From Sphingomonas echinoides (lineage in GTDB: Bacteria; Pseudomonadota; Alphaproteobacteria; Sphingomonadales; Sphingomonadaceae): DNA of 61,690 bases. Where the stretch lies: positions 1-61,690 of the forward strand of contig NZ_JAPYKK010000027.1 in assembly GCF_029623395.1 (NCBI RefSeq), in the 5' to 3' direction. The position numbers and the translations under genes were made by a program. Positions 27,368 through 36,541 of this stretch are shown here, piece after piece (the stretch's first letter is position 1; every line of letters starts with the position of its first letter). Below the pieces are notes generated by a model. It saw nothing but the letters and a program-made list of their open reading frames with translations. It had not been told where the DNA came from and ran no database searches.

Positions 27368-29491
27368 CTATTGTTCGTCCTCATAGCCGTCGCGCTGCGG
27401 CGCGCGATCCTCGTCCTCGTCGCGGCGGCGGCGGTCGCGCTCGTCGTTCCCGCTGGGTTCGAAATCGAGCCGCCCGTCGCGCAGCCGGACTCGCCCGACG
27501 CCAGGGATTTCGCCCTCGACCGGTGGAATGTTGCCCGGATCGAGGAAATTCTCGATCGTCTGGTCATAGCCATTGGCGTCGGGATCGATCACTTCGGGCA
27601 CCGCCTCGGGCACCACCGCTGCGCCCACCCCCAGCGCCTGCTGCATGAAATCGCGCCACACCCGCGCGGGCACGCCGCCGCCGGACAGACCCGCATTGGG
27701 GGTGTTGTCGTCATTGCCGACCCACACGCCGACCACCAACCCGTTGGCGAACCCAACGAACAGCGCGTCGCGATTGTCCTGCGTCGTCCCGGTCTTGCCA
27801 TAGGTCTTGACCGACAGCGCCGCCGCGCGGCCCGTCCCCGTCTCGGCGGATGCCGACAGCAGGTCGAGCATCTCGTCGCGGATCGTCCCCGACAAGGCGT
27901 GCGGGCGATCGGTCAGGCTTGCGAGCATCCCGCGCTCGGGCGGATCCTCGAGCCCGCGCGCGCGGACCGGATATTGCTCCGCCGCCACCGCCGCATAGGC
28001 CTGGGTCAGCTCGAGCAACGACATGCTCGCGGTGCCGAGCGCGATCGTCGCCTCGTTCGGGATCGGCGTGGTGACGCCGAGGTCGCGCGCCGCCTTGATG
28101 ACGTTCGCGACGCCGACTTCCTGCGTGATCCGCGCCGCCGCCACGTTGGACGAGCGCGCGAATGCCTGCCGCAGCGTGATCGGGCCGAGATACCGCCCGT
28201 CCGAGTTGCGCGGGCTCCAGTTGGCGATCGTGATCGGCTTGTCCTCGACGATCGAATCCGGCGTCATGCCGTGGCGCATCGCCGCGAGATAGACGAACAG
28301 CTTGAACGCCGATCCCGGCTGCCGCATCGCCTGGGTCGCGCGGTTGAACGGGCTGTCGGCGTAGGATTTTCCCCCGACCATCGCGACCACGCGACCGTCC
28401 GGCCGCATCGCCACCAGCGCGACTTGCGCCTGCCGCAACCCTGCACGCCGGACCGCGCGTTCGGCGGCACTTTGCAAGCGGCGGTCGAGCGTGGTGCGGA
28501 CCTTGCTCTCGCGCGCCAGATCACCCGCCTGATCGCGTGCCGCCGGGAGCACCCAATCCGCGAAATACGTCCCGTTGGGGAGCGGCGCGACGCGGTCGGT
28601 CGCGAGGCGCGCGGGGCGAACGCCGGCTGCGATGTCCTTGTCGAGGAACCCGCCCTCGACCATCGCGCGCAGCACCAGCGCACCGCGGGCCCGCGCGCCC
28701 GACAAATTGACCGTCGGCGCAAGCCGCGACGGCGCCTTGACCAACCCGGCGAGCATCGCCCCTTGCGCGATCGACAGATTTTGCGGAGTCCGCCCGAAAT
28801 AATGCTTCGCGGCCGCGCTGAGGCCGTACGTGTTGTCGCCGAAATAGACCGTCGACAGATAGCGCGACAGGATCTGGTCCTTGGTCAGCCACGCCTCGAG
28901 CCAGAAGGCGATCAGCACTTCACGAATCTTGCGGGCAGCGGTGCGATCCGAATCGAGGAACGCGTTCTTCGCGAGCTGTTGCGTGATCGTGCTGCCGCCC
29001 TGGTCACGCCCGCTGGAGCGGAGATTATGGACGAACGCGCGCGCGATTCCCTGCGGGTCGATCCCCCAATGCGAGCGGAAGCGCCGATCCTCGATCGCGA
29101 GGAAGGCGTTGGTGACGTTCTTCGGTAGCTTGGCGGCATCCACCGGCGCACCGACGATCGCACCGCGCCGCGCAATCGGCGTGCCGTCGTCCGCGAGCAG
29201 CGTGACGCTGGGCGGCGTGGGCGGCTGGAGCGACTTAGACAAGGGCGCGGTCACCGCGAGCCAGGCGACCGCGAGCACGAACAGCACGATCAGCGCGGCA
29301 AGCCCGCGCATGATCCAGCGCATCCAATTGACCCGTCGCCAGCGCGACCCGCGGTCGTCGCCGTCGTCCTCCGGTTCATACGGGGCTTCACGCAAATACC
29401 GCTCGGGCGGCGGCACACCGTCCTTCAGTTCCAGCGGGGTCCGCGGGTCCATGCGATCGGATGCGTCAAAAGGGTAACGGCGCATGCTCAC
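27368..29491 (-). CDS. Class A penicillin-binding protein (PBP1A type)
   Basis: The 707-residue bifunctional peptidoglycan synthase has a cytoplasmic acidic start, one membrane helix (ALIVLFVLAVAWLAVTA, about residues 69-85), then the GT51 glycosyltransferase (AIEDRRFRSHWGIDPQGIARA, GGSTITQQLAKN, AAKHYFGRTP). The transpeptidase follows with the active Ser in PGSAFK, SSN in ARSSNVAAA and KTG in YGKTGTTQDNRDALFVG. The C-terminus is long and charged (Asp/Arg repeats). The start is the GTG at 29491 or the ATG at 29485; neither has a strong ribosome site. Confidence 0.94.
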   Translation of the reverse strand: MSMRRYPFDASDRMDPRTPLELKDGVPPPERYLREAPYEPEDDGDDRGSRWRRVNWMRWIMRGLAALIVLFVLAVAWLAVTAPLSKSLQPPTPPSVTLLADDGTPIARRGAIVGAPVDAAKLPKNVTNAFLAIEDRRFRSHWGIDPQGIARAFVHNLRSSGRDQGGSTITQQLAKNAFLDSDRTAARKIREVLIAFWLEAWLTKDQILSRYLSTVYFGDNTYGLSAAAKHYFGRTPQNLSIAQGAMLAGLVKAPSRLAPTVNLSGARARGALVLRAMVEGGFLDKDIAAGVRPARLATDRVAPLPNGTYFADWVLPAARDQAGDLARESKVRTTLDRRLQSAAERAVRRAGLRQAQVALVAMRPDGRVVAMVGGKSYADSPFNRATQAMRQPGSAFKLFVYLAAMRHGMTPDSIVEDKPITIANWSPRNSDGRYLGPITLRQAFARSSNVAAARITQEVGVANVIKAARDLGVTTPIPNEATIALGTASMSLLELTQAYAAVAAEQYPVRARGLEDPPERGMLASLTDRPHALSGTIRDEMLDLLSASAETGTGRAAALSVKTYGKTGTTQDNRDALFVGFANGLVVGVWVGNDDNTPNAGLSGGGVPARVWRDFMQQALGVGAAVVPEAVPEVIDPDANGYDQTIENFLDPGNIPPVEGEIPGVGRVRLRDGRLDFEPSGNDERDRRRRDEDEDRAPQRDGYEDEQ

Positions 29492-29711
29492 CAGATCCCG
29501 AAATTCGGACGAACCAGTGTGTTACCTGTATAGAACAGACCGCGCAAGCATGGGAAAAGCATCTCCGGGCGCTTAGCAGGGCGCGCCGTGCCGCGCGAGC
29601 CATGTTGCACGGCTTCTGCAGTCCAACCCCGCGAAGCATTGAGGCAAAGCGTGCGTCGGGCTATTGAAGACGCCTCCGGTCGCCCCGCGGCCCTGTCGAA
29701 AGCCCGAACCG

Positions 29712-30302
29712 ATGGCCGAAACCCTTCTCGATCAGCCCCTAGTCGTCGGTATCGGCGGGACGATCGGCGGTGTTTCCTCGACCGAACGCGCCCTGCGGAT
29801 CGCGCTGGACGCGGCGGGCCGCGAGGGATTCCGCACGCGGATGTTCGGCGGCGCGGACATGGCGCGGCTCCCGCTCTACGACCCAAAGGCGACCACGCGC
29901 ACCCCGGACGAAACCGAATTCGTCGAGACCGTCCGTCAGGCCTCCGCAATCATCATCGCCTCGCCCGGCTATCACGGCAGCATCTCGGGCGTGGTCAAGA
30001 ACGCGCTCGACCTGCTCGAGGAAACCGCGCGCGATCCGCATCGGCCGTATCTTGCGGACATGCCGGTCGGGCTGATCGCGACCGCCTACGGATGGCAGGC
30101 GACGGGCAGCACGATCGCGGCGCTGCGCTCGATCGTCCACGCGCTGCGCGGCTGGCCGACGCCGTTCGCCGCCGCGGTCAACACGCAACTGACCAAGTTC
30201 GACGACGACGGCGGCGCCAGCGACGCCGCGGTGATCGAGCAGCTTTCGCTCGTCGGCAAGCAGGTGGCGCGGTTCGTCCCCGTGGCGATCCAGCATGGGT
30301 GA
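29712..30302 (+). CDS. NADPH-dependent FMN reductase (SsuE-like)
   Basis: The 196-residue flavodoxin-fold reductase has GIGGTIGGVSSTERALRIAL as the FMN phosphate loop, ASPGYHGSISGVVKNALDLL as the second flavin contact, and TAYGWQATGSTIAALRSIVHALRGWPTP, the SsuE/MsuE-type dimer helix. Enzymes of this kind feed FMNH2 to sulfonate monooxygenases, which release sulfite. It overlaps the sulfite-oxidase-like gene by 8 bases, so a link to sulfite metabolism is plausible, though no monooxygenase is in the window. Confidence 0.85.
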   Translation: MAETLLDQPLVVGIGGTIGGVSSTERALRIALDAAGREGFRTRMFGGADMARLPLYDPKATTRTPDETEFVETVRQASAIIIASPGYHGSISGVVKNALDLLEETARDPHRPYLADMPVGLIATAYGWQATGSTIAALRSIVHALRGWPTPFAAAVNTQLTKFDDDGGASDAAVIEQLSLVGKQVARFVPVAIQHG

Positions 30303-31494
30303 GCCGATCGATCGTCGCGCGGCACTCGCGCTTGGGGGCCTCGGCGTCGGCGCGCTCGCCAGCACACCGCTCTGGGCGCAGGGAATGGTCGACCTCGGCC
30401 TCTCGAACGGCACCGGCGAACGCGCGCTGACCGATGCCTTCCCCGGCAAGAAGGGCATGATCCTCCAGCGTAGTCGCGCGCCGCTGCTCGAAACCCCGAT
30501 GGCGGCGTTCGATGGCGCGCTCGGCGACGATCCGTTCACCCCGAACGACCGCTTCTATGTGCGCTGGCATTATGCCGACATCCCGCTGTCGGTCGATGCC
30601 GCTGCGTTCCGGCTCAAGATCGGTGGCGCGGTCCAGCGCGCGACGGCGCTCTCACTCGCCGATATCCAGGCGATGCCCAAGGTCGAGGTGGCGGCGGTCA
30701 ACCAGTGTTCGGGCAACTCGCGCGGTCTGTTCGCGCCGCGCGTCCCGGGCGCGCAATGGGGCAATGGCGCGATGGGCAATGCGCGCTGGACCGGCGTGCG
30801 GCTGCGCGACCTGCTCGACCGCGCCGGTGTCGCGCCGGGCGTGGTGCAGGTGAAGGTCTCCGGGCTCGATGAGGCGCCGGGCGACGCACCCAAGTTCGCC
30901 AAGGCGCTCGCGCTCGACCATGCGCGGACCGACGACGTGATCGTCGCCTACGGAATGAACGGCACGGCGCTCCCGCTGCTCAACGGTTTCCCGCTGCGGC
31001 TGATCGTCCCTGGCTGGTTCTCGACCTATTGGATCAAGGCGCTCGATTCGATCGAGCTGCTCACCACGCCCGACACCGGTTTCTGGATGGAAAAGGCGTA
31101 TCGCATCCCCGCGACCGCCGACGCGGGCGTTCAGCCCGGCGCGAAGGATTTCGCAACCGTCCCGATCGGCCGGATGCCGCCGCGCGCCTTCTTCACGCGC
31201 ACGACCCCGCAGGAAGTTCGCGGGATCGCGATGGGCGGCGACGCAGGAGTCGCCACGGTCGAGGTCTCGGTCGATCGCGGGCAAAGCTGGAAGGCGGCAC
31301 AGCTCGGGCCGGATCACGGCGCGTACAGCTTCCGCCGCTGGTCGATGCCGCTCACCGGGCTGCCGCGAGGTGCCCACGACATTGCGGTGCGCACCACCAA
31401 CACCCGCGGCGCCGGCCAGAAGCCCACGCCGATCTGGAATCCCGGAGGCTATATGCGAAGCAGCATCGAAACCGCACACTTGGTGGTGGCATGA
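30295..31494 (+). CDS. Sulfite oxidase-family molybdopterin oxidoreductase (SorA-like)
   Basis: The 399-residue protein has a Tat-like signal (DRRAALALGGLGVGALA), fitting periplasmic export with folded cofactor. The molybdenum-ligating Cys is in AAVNQCSGNSRGLF; the substrate region includes FYVRWHYADIP and GFPLRLIVPGWFSTYWIKAL. The C-terminal dimerisation domain contains RGIAMGGDAGVATVEVSVDRG. It probably oxidises sulfite to sulfate and passes electrons to the cytochrome c encoded by the next, overlapping gene. Assignment to SorA is by similarity of layout. Confidence 0.88.
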   Translation: MGEPIDRRAALALGGLGVGALASTPLWAQGMVDLGLSNGTGERALTDAFPGKKGMILQRSRAPLLETPMAAFDGALGDDPFTPNDRFYVRWHYADIPLSVDAAAFRLKIGGAVQRATALSLADIQAMPKVEVAAVNQCSGNSRGLFAPRVPGAQWGNGAMGNARWTGVRLRDLLDRAGVAPGVVQVKVSGLDEAPGDAPKFAKALALDHARTDDVIVAYGMNGTALPLLNGFPLRLIVPGWFSTYWIKALDSIELLTTPDTGFWMEKAYRIPATADAGVQPGAKDFATVPIGRMPPRAFFTRTTPQEVRGIAMGGDAGVATVEVSVDRGQSWKAAQLGPDHGAYSFRRWSMPLTGLPRGAHDIAVRTTNTRGAGQKPTPIWNPGGYMRSSIETAHLVVA

Positions 31495-31823
31495 CGCGTA
31501 TTTGGCTCGTCGCGCTGCTGCTGCTCGGCGCGTGTCAGCGCGCGCCGTCTGCGGGCCATCCCGCCGGCGCCGGGATCGCGCTAGCATCGCAATCGATCAC
31601 GCTCCCCGACGAGACCGTGACGCTGCCGGCCAGCGCGGAAATCCTCACCACGAATTGCACCGCCTGCCATTCGCCTGAGATGCTGCTGACTCAGCCCAAG
31701 CTCGACGCCAAGACCTGGACCGCCGAGATCGGCAAGATGCGCACCGCGTATAAGGCGGCGATCGATCCGACCGACGACCCCAAGATCCTCGCCGCGCTGC
31801 TCACGCTCCCCAATCAGAAATAG
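31491..31823 (+). CDS. Lipoprotein c-type cytochrome, probable electron acceptor of the sulfite dehydrogenase
   Basis: The product is 110 residues. A lipobox (LLLLGAC) anchors it in the membrane, and one haem site CTACH lies near residue 56, with a later Met in GKMRTAY as possible axial ligand. Its ATG overlaps the stop of the molybdoenzyme gene. This is the SorB role: it takes electrons from sulfite oxidation to the respiratory chain. The 3' end overlaps the convergent TauE gene by 10 bases. Confidence 0.82.
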   Translation: MTRIWLVALLLLGACQRAPSAGHPAGAGIALASQSITLPDETVTLPASAEILTTNCTACHSPEMLLTQPKLDAKTWTAEIGKMRTAYKAAIDPTDDPKILAALLTLPNQK

Positions 31824-32548
31824 GCGCGGACGAAGAACACGATCGTCGTGGCGGCGGTAACGAACAGCGTCCAGCCCCGCACCAGCCCGGGGGACAGCCG
31901 CTTGCCGATCACCGCGCCGATCCATCCGCCGAACACCGCGCCGATCAGCATCGGCACTGCCGCCGCCCAATTGACCAGCCCGGTCGTGATGAACACGATC
32001 GCGGCGGCGGCATTGGCGATCGCCAGCATCAGCGTGCGGGGTGCGAACAGCGCACGCGGAGAAACGCCCGCGAGCAACCCATAGATCGCGGTCGTCATCA
32101 ATCCGACGCCCCCACCGAAATAGCCGCCATACACGCCCAGCAACGACTGCGAGACGATCAGCGTCCGCTGCCCGATCGTGACGCGGGCGTGGAGCGCGTC
32201 CGCGGCGCGTTTGCCGTAAGCGATCACTACGAGCGCCATCAGCAACAGCCACGGGATGAGCAGGTCGAACACGCGCGTCGGCGTCACCACTAGCAACGCA
32301 CTTCCGGCCAGCCCGCCGACGAAGGTGATTCCGCCGAGCAGCCAGACGTTGACTCCGCCGACCGGCCCAAGCTCGCGGCGGAACGCCCAGCTGCTGGTCG
32401 CCGCCCCCGGCAGCAACGCGACGTTCGACGTCGCATTGGCGGTGTTCGCAGGAAGCCCCAGCGCGATCAGCGCCGGCAGCGTCGCGAACGTGCCCCCGCC
32501 GGCCAGCGCATTCATCGCCCCACCGAGGACCCCTGCGCCCCCGGACAA
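31814..32548 (-). CDS. Sulfite exporter TauE/SafE-family permease
   Basis: The 244-residue integral membrane protein has about seven to eight helices and the family repeat GGAMNALAGGGTFATLPAL and GGYFGGGVGLMTTAIYG. The start is uncertain: the frame upstream is open to the dnaN stop but has only TTG and CTG codons (TTG at 32548 used here), so a few N-terminal residues may be missing. Together with the sulfite oxidase pair it suggests sulfite export or organosulfur handling; the family also moves other small anions. Confidence 0.82.
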   Translation of the reverse strand: MSGGAGVLGGAMNALAGGGTFATLPALIALGLPANTANATSNVALLPGAATSSWAFRRELGPVGGVNVWLLGGITFVGGLAGSALLVVTPTRVFDLLIPWLLLMALVVIAYGKRAADALHARVTIGQRTLIVSQSLLGVYGGYFGGGVGLMTTAIYGLLAGVSPRALFAPRTLMLAIANAAAAIVFITTGLVNWAAAVPMLIGAVFGGWIGAVIGKRLSPGLVRGWTLFVTAATTIVFFVRAYF

Positions 32549-32576
32549 GGCTATCGTCGTCAGATTTGCCAGCCGA

Positions 32577-33689
32577 TCAGACTCGCATCGGCATCAGCAC
32601 GTACAGCGCGGCCGACTTGTCATTCTCGCGGATCAGCGTCGGCGCGGCGGCATCGGCGAGGTGAACCTCGATCGTGTCGCCATCAAGCTGCCCGAGAATG
32701 TCGAGCAGATAGCGGCTGTTGAACCCGATCTCGAAGCCGAGCGCGGTGTAGTCGCCCGGGACTTCCTCCGCCGCGGTGCCGTTTTCGGGCGAGCTCACCG
32801 ACAGGATGATCTTGTCGCGGTCGAGCGCCATCTTGACCGCGCGGGTCTTCTCGGTCGCGATCGTCGAGACGCGGTCGACGCCTTCCTCGAAGCTGCGCGG
32901 GTCGATCTTGAGGATCTTGTCGTTACCCGTCGGGATGACGCGGCTGTAGTCCGGGAAGGTGCCGTCGATCAGCTTGGAGGTCAGCAACGCCTGCCCCAGA
33001 TCGAAGCGGATCTTGGTCGGCGACATCGACACGCCGACCGAACCGTCGATTTCATCGAGCAATTTGCGCAGTTCGGCGATGCATTTGCGCGGAATGATGA
33101 TGTCCGGCATCGATTCGGCGCCATCCGGGCGCGGCATCGTCACGCGGGCGAGGCGGTGGCCGTCGGTCGCGGCGGCCTTGAGCACGGGGAGCGGATCCTC
33201 CGACACGTGCCAGAAGATGCCGTTCAGATAATAGCGCGTTTCCTCGGTCGAGATCGCGAAGCGCGTCTTGTCGATGATCTGCTTGAGCGTCTCGGCGGGC
33301 AGCTCGAAGCTGACCGGGAGTTCACCCTCCGCGATTACCGGGAAATCGTCGCGCGGCAGCGTGCCGAGCTGGAACTTGGCGCGGCCCGCCATGATCGTCA
33401 TCTTGCCATCGGCCGCGCTCAGCGAGACCTGGCTGCCCTCGGGCAGCTTGCGCGCGATGTCGAACAGCGTGTGCGCCGACACGGTGGTCGAGCCGGGCTG
33501 GTCGACCGCGGCCGCGATCGTCTCGTTGATCTGCAAGTCCAGATCGGTCGCCATCAGCTTGAGGCCACCTTCGGCGGTCGCCTCGATCAGGACGTTGGAC
33601 AGGATTGGAATGGTGTTGCGCCGCTCGACCACCGACTGGACGTGGCTGAGCCCCTTCAACAAGGTTGCGCGTTCGATCGTCGCCTTCAT
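32577..33689 (-). CDS. dnaN: DNA polymerase III sliding clamp (beta subunit)
   Basis: The 370-residue clamp starts MKATIERATLLKGLSHVQSV and contains NTIPILSNVLIEA and RYYLNGIFWHV; it ends in the conserved PMRV. Three repeated clamp domains fit the length. The ATG at 33689 is chosen by homology; an upstream extension has no support. The TauE gene follows at about 30 bases. Here dnaN is separated from recF by about 20 kb. Confidence 0.97.
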   Translation of the reverse strand: MKATIERATLLKGLSHVQSVVERRNTIPILSNVLIEATAEGGLKLMATDLDLQINETIAAAVDQPGSTTVSAHTLFDIARKLPEGSQVSLSAADGKMTIMAGRAKFQLGTLPRDDFPVIAEGELPVSFELPAETLKQIIDKTRFAISTEETRYYLNGIFWHVSEDPLPVLKAAATDGHRLARVTMPRPDGAESMPDIIIPRKCIAELRKLLDEIDGSVGVSMSPTKIRFDLGQALLTSKLIDGTFPDYSRVIPTGNDKILKIDPRSFEEGVDRVSTIATEKTRAVKMALDRDKIILSVSSPENGTAAEEVPGDYTALGFEIGFNSRYLLDILGQLDGDTIEVHLADAAAPTLIRENDKSAALYVLMPMRV

Positions 33690-33773
33690 GCCGTTCCCCC
33701 GGGCCGCCGCCCCAATTTCAGCCCGTTCCGGTGTCAACCGGGGGCAATTCGCCGTGTGCCTTTCCTTAAACAT

Positions 33774-33804
33774 AAAAGGGGCCGGAGCAAGCGCCCCGAC
33801 CCCT
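33774..33804 (-). terminator. Rho-independent terminator of the outer-membrane barrel gene
   Basis: On the minus strand a 12-bp stem (AGGGGTCGGGGC with GCTCCGGCCCCT, two G-U pairs) closes over a four-base loop and is followed by TTTTATGTTT. The G-U pairs form only in the minus-strand RNA, which fixes its direction. Confidence 0.75.
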
Positions 33805-33861
33805 CTTACCCACAGCTAAATCAGGCGTGGGCCGTCTCGTTTCCCGTCGCAAGCGACCGGA

Positions 33862-34542
33862 TCAGAAGCGGAAGCCGACTCCGGCCAGGACCTGGTGACG
33901 ATCCGTGTCGACGCCGAAGTTGTTGGTGTTCGCACCGTTCGCGAACTCAAGACGCGCATTGCCGTAGTTCGAATAGCGATACTCGATCTTGGCATAGGTG
34001 CGCGGCGTGATCGCCTGCTCGAGCCCTGCGCCGACGCGGTAACCGTCCAGCGTGAAATGCTCGCCGGTGGTGACCGTCCCGTTGTTCGCGGTCAGGTCGA
34101 GCCGCGCGTTGGTGTAGCCGCCCTTGGCGTACAGCAACGTCGCCGGGGTCAGCTTGTAGCCGACGCGCGCGCCGACATACAGGTCGCGACCCGCCTTGAC
34201 GCGGCCATAGCCGAGCGCGGCGGCGTCGACCGGATTGTTGGTGACCTTGCTGGTCGATCCGGTGACTTCGCCTTCGATACCGTAGACGATCCGGCTGCCG
34301 TTATCGAAATCATAGCCGATGTCGCCGCCGTACGTCAGGCCGTCGGCGCCGCGGTCGCCGCGGATGCTCGATCCGTCGGTGCTGCCGGGCTGCAGCTTGT
34401 CATAGCCGAGCAGAACGCCGGCGCGCGGGCCGTTGAACGCGCGGTCGGGGGAATTCGTGGGCGGGCCGTCCTGGGCCAGTGCGGGGGCTGCCATGCCGAG
34501 GCCGAGAACGGCGGTGGCGGCGGTGAGGACGATCTTGCGCAT
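33862..34542 (-). CDS. Outer-membrane beta-barrel protein (Omp25/Omp31-like porin family)
   Basis: The product is 226 residues. The signal peptide ends at PALAQ; the rest alternates short polar and aromatic strands (GPRAGVLLGYDKL, GGDIGYDFDNGSRIVYGIEGE, DLYVGARVGYKLTPATLLYAKGGY, KIEYRYSNYG) and ends in HQVLAGVGFRF, the C-terminal Phe signal for outer-membrane insertion. An eight-stranded barrel is expected. It is a single gene followed by its own terminator and is probably abundant; its exact role is unknown. Confidence 0.88.
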   Translation of the reverse strand: MRKIVLTAATAVLGLGMAAPALAQDGPPTNSPDRAFNGPRAGVLLGYDKLQPGSTDGSSIRGDRGADGLTYGGDIGYDFDNGSRIVYGIEGEVTGSTSKVTNNPVDAAALGYGRVKAGRDLYVGARVGYKLTPATLLYAKGGYTNARLDLTANNGTVTTGEHFTLDGYRVGAGLEQAITPRTYAKIEYRYSNYGNARLEFANGANTNNFGVDTDRHQVLAGVGFRF

Positions 34543-34690
34543 TGGGGGTACTCCATGGTGTTCGCCCGCCGATGTCTCATCCTTGGCGGCGGGGAAGGCT
34601 CAGATAGGCGCTCGCAAACGGGCTTGCATGAACCTCAGATAAACACGGAAATCCGTTGCTTTTGGGCCACACGGGGTTGAAGACGCGGGC

Positions 34691-35365
34691 ATGGATTCCA
34701 ACGCCCAGATGCGGTCGCAAACCGCCGCGAAGTCGCCACGGAGTGGCCGCGATTACATCGCGCGACACGGTGAAACGGTCTTCAATGCGGCGGGACGGTT
34801 GCAGGGCGAGCATCTCCACACCCCCCTCACCCGCGCCGGTTTCGCGCAAGCGGACGAGATGGGGCGCGCCTTACGCGAAAAATTGGGGCCAAAACCCGCG
34901 CTGACGCTATGGGCCTCGCCGACCGGACGCGCGTTACAGACGCTCGCGGTGATCGCCGAGCACCTCGACCTCGACTGGCACGCCGCCAGAACCGACTCGC
35001 GCCTGGTCGAAATCGACACCGGCGACTGGGGCGGGCGCTATTATACGGATCTCGCGGCGGAAGGGCTGACGGTGGTCGATCGCGCCACCGGGTTGCTCCA
35101 CCCCGCGCCGAACGGCGAAGACTATCCCGCGATCGCGGAGCGCGTCTCGGGCTGGCTGGCGGATACCGATGGCGATGCCGGCGACCGGCTGGTGATCCTG
35201 CACGGCATCTCCAGCCGGGTGCTGCGCGGGGTGATGACCGGCGGCGCGGACCTGCCCGGCTACGGCGCGCCCGCGTTGCCTGGTTTGCCGCAGGGCTCGC
35301 TCGTGCAAATCGAGCACGGCGTCGAGACGGTGCTCCATCGCGGCGCCGGGCACGCGCCAGCGTGA
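34691..35365 (+). CDS. Histidine phosphatase family protein
   Basis: The product is 224 residues. The catalytic RHGET is in YIARHGETVFNAAGRLQG; the second His is in VILHGISSRVLRG; the phosphate pocket Arg is in SPTGRALQT and the acid Glu in RLVEIDTGDWGG. It is a cofactor-independent phosphoglycerate mutase-like phosphatase whose substrate cannot be told. The N-terminal 20 residues are variable, so the start could be later. It overlaps the next gene by four bases. Confidence 0.85.
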   Translation: MDSNAQMRSQTAAKSPRSGRDYIARHGETVFNAAGRLQGEHLHTPLTRAGFAQADEMGRALREKLGPKPALTLWASPTGRALQTLAVIAEHLDLDWHAARTDSRLVEIDTGDWGGRYYTDLAAEGLTVVDRATGLLHPAPNGEDYPAIAERVSGWLADTDGDAGDRLVILHGISSRVLRGVMTGGADLPGYGAPALPGLPQGSLVQIEHGVETVLHRGAGHAPA

Positions 35366-35859
35366 ACCGGACACGATGGGCGGTGCTCGCGCTGGCGGCG
35401 CTGCCCGCGGTCGCGGGTGCGCGCGAGACGATCGGCGTGTTCGATCGCTGGGGCGCGTTCAGCGATTCCGCCCCCCGCCGCTGTTTCGCGATCGCCGAGC
35501 CGGTCAGCGCGGGCGGCGCATCGCGCTGGCGCCCGTTCGCGAGCATCGCCAGCTGGCCGCGCGCGGGCGGCGGGGGCGCACGCCATCAGCTCCACGTCCG
35601 GCTCAGCCGCGACCGCAACCCGCAGGCGCGCGTGACATTGTCGGTCGGCGAGCGCCGCTTCGACCTGACCGCGACCGCCGCCGACGCCTGGGCACCCGAT
35701 GCACGCGCCGACGCGGCGATCGTCTCCGCGATTCGATCGAGCCGCAGCATGAGCGTGGAAACGCTCAGCCGCGCCGGGGGGCCGTTCGCGGACGTCTATG
35801 CGCTGAAGGGCGCGGCGACTGCGATCGATGCGGCGGCGCTGGCGTGCCTCAAGGGATAG
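35362..35859 (+). CDS. Secreted protein, IalB-like (invasion-associated locus B)
   Basis: The product is 165 residues from the GTG at 35362 in the phosphatase stop. A signal peptide (LALAALPAVAGA) is followed by GVFDRWGAFSD, RRCFAIAEPV, an RLSRDRNPQARVTLSVG strand region and a final Cys. This resembles the IalB family of small periplasmic proteins, which have two conserved cysteines. The function is unknown; coupling to the phosphatase gene may be only genomic packing. Confidence 0.6.
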   Translation: MNRTRWAVLALAALPAVAGARETIGVFDRWGAFSDSAPRRCFAIAEPVSAGGASRWRPFASIASWPRAGGGGARHQLHVRLSRDRNPQARVTLSVGERRFDLTATAADAWAPDARADAAIVSAIRSSRSMSVETLSRAGGPFADVYALKGAATAIDAAALACLKG

Positions 35860-35924
35860 CGGGGCCGTTCGGTCAACGGCGACTGGTGCGCGGAGCGACG
35901 CCATCGCCAGCCGCCCCGGAACCG

Positions 35925-36290
35925 TTAGCGGAGCTGCTCCTCCAGACTGCGCGTACGAGACGTCCTTTCCGCGCCGGTATGCAAGGTCGAAGCGGGCTCG
36001 ATCAGCAACACCCAGCATTCGTCCTCCGCGACGGGGTTGTGGCGCACCCCGCTCGGGACGGTCAGGAAATCCCCCTGTTCGAGCGCGACGACTTCGGTCT
36101 CGAACTCGATCCGGAGCGATCCCTTGACGATGTAGAAGAGCTCATCCTGTCCGTCATGCGCATGCCAGACGAGTTCGCCCTTCAGCTTCGCCGCCTTGAG
36201 CAGCTGGTCGTTGACCTGGCCAATGACCTTGGGGGACCAGTAATCCGTCACTCGGTCGAACGCGGTGGCGAGCGCGGTTGGCGATAACAT
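35925..36290 (-). CDS. Cupin-domain protein
   Basis: The 121-residue single cupin has metal-site residues in GELVWHAHDGQDELFYIVKG (His, His, Glu pattern) and in VPSGVRHNPVAEDE (third His). It is a small beta-barrel of unknown substrate, typical of dioxygenase or sugar-binding cupins. GGAGATTCAA directly precedes the ATG at 36290. Confidence 0.88.
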   Translation of the reverse strand: MLSPTALATAFDRVTDYWSPKVIGQVNDQLLKAAKLKGELVWHAHDGQDELFYIVKGSLRIEFETEVVALEQGDFLTVPSGVRHNPVAEDECWVLLIEPASTLHTGAERTSRTRSLEEQLR

Positions 36291-36541
36291 TTGAATCTCC
36301 GGGCAAGGCGGAAGCGGCGCCGGGTCGAGCCCAGGACCGAAGGATCATACAAGCTGGACCCGCGACCGCAATCATCCCCATGCCATGTGACAGCTTAGTC
36401 GATGGCTGACGACGTCCGGCAAGATTTCCCGCCCCAGCACGCCGCTATCTAACAAGGTTCGCACGCGATGCGGCCCCGGGCATGCCCCTCCCGGAAACAC
36501 CCCATCCGCACAGGGAGTAGAAAATCCCGCGATTTTCCCCT

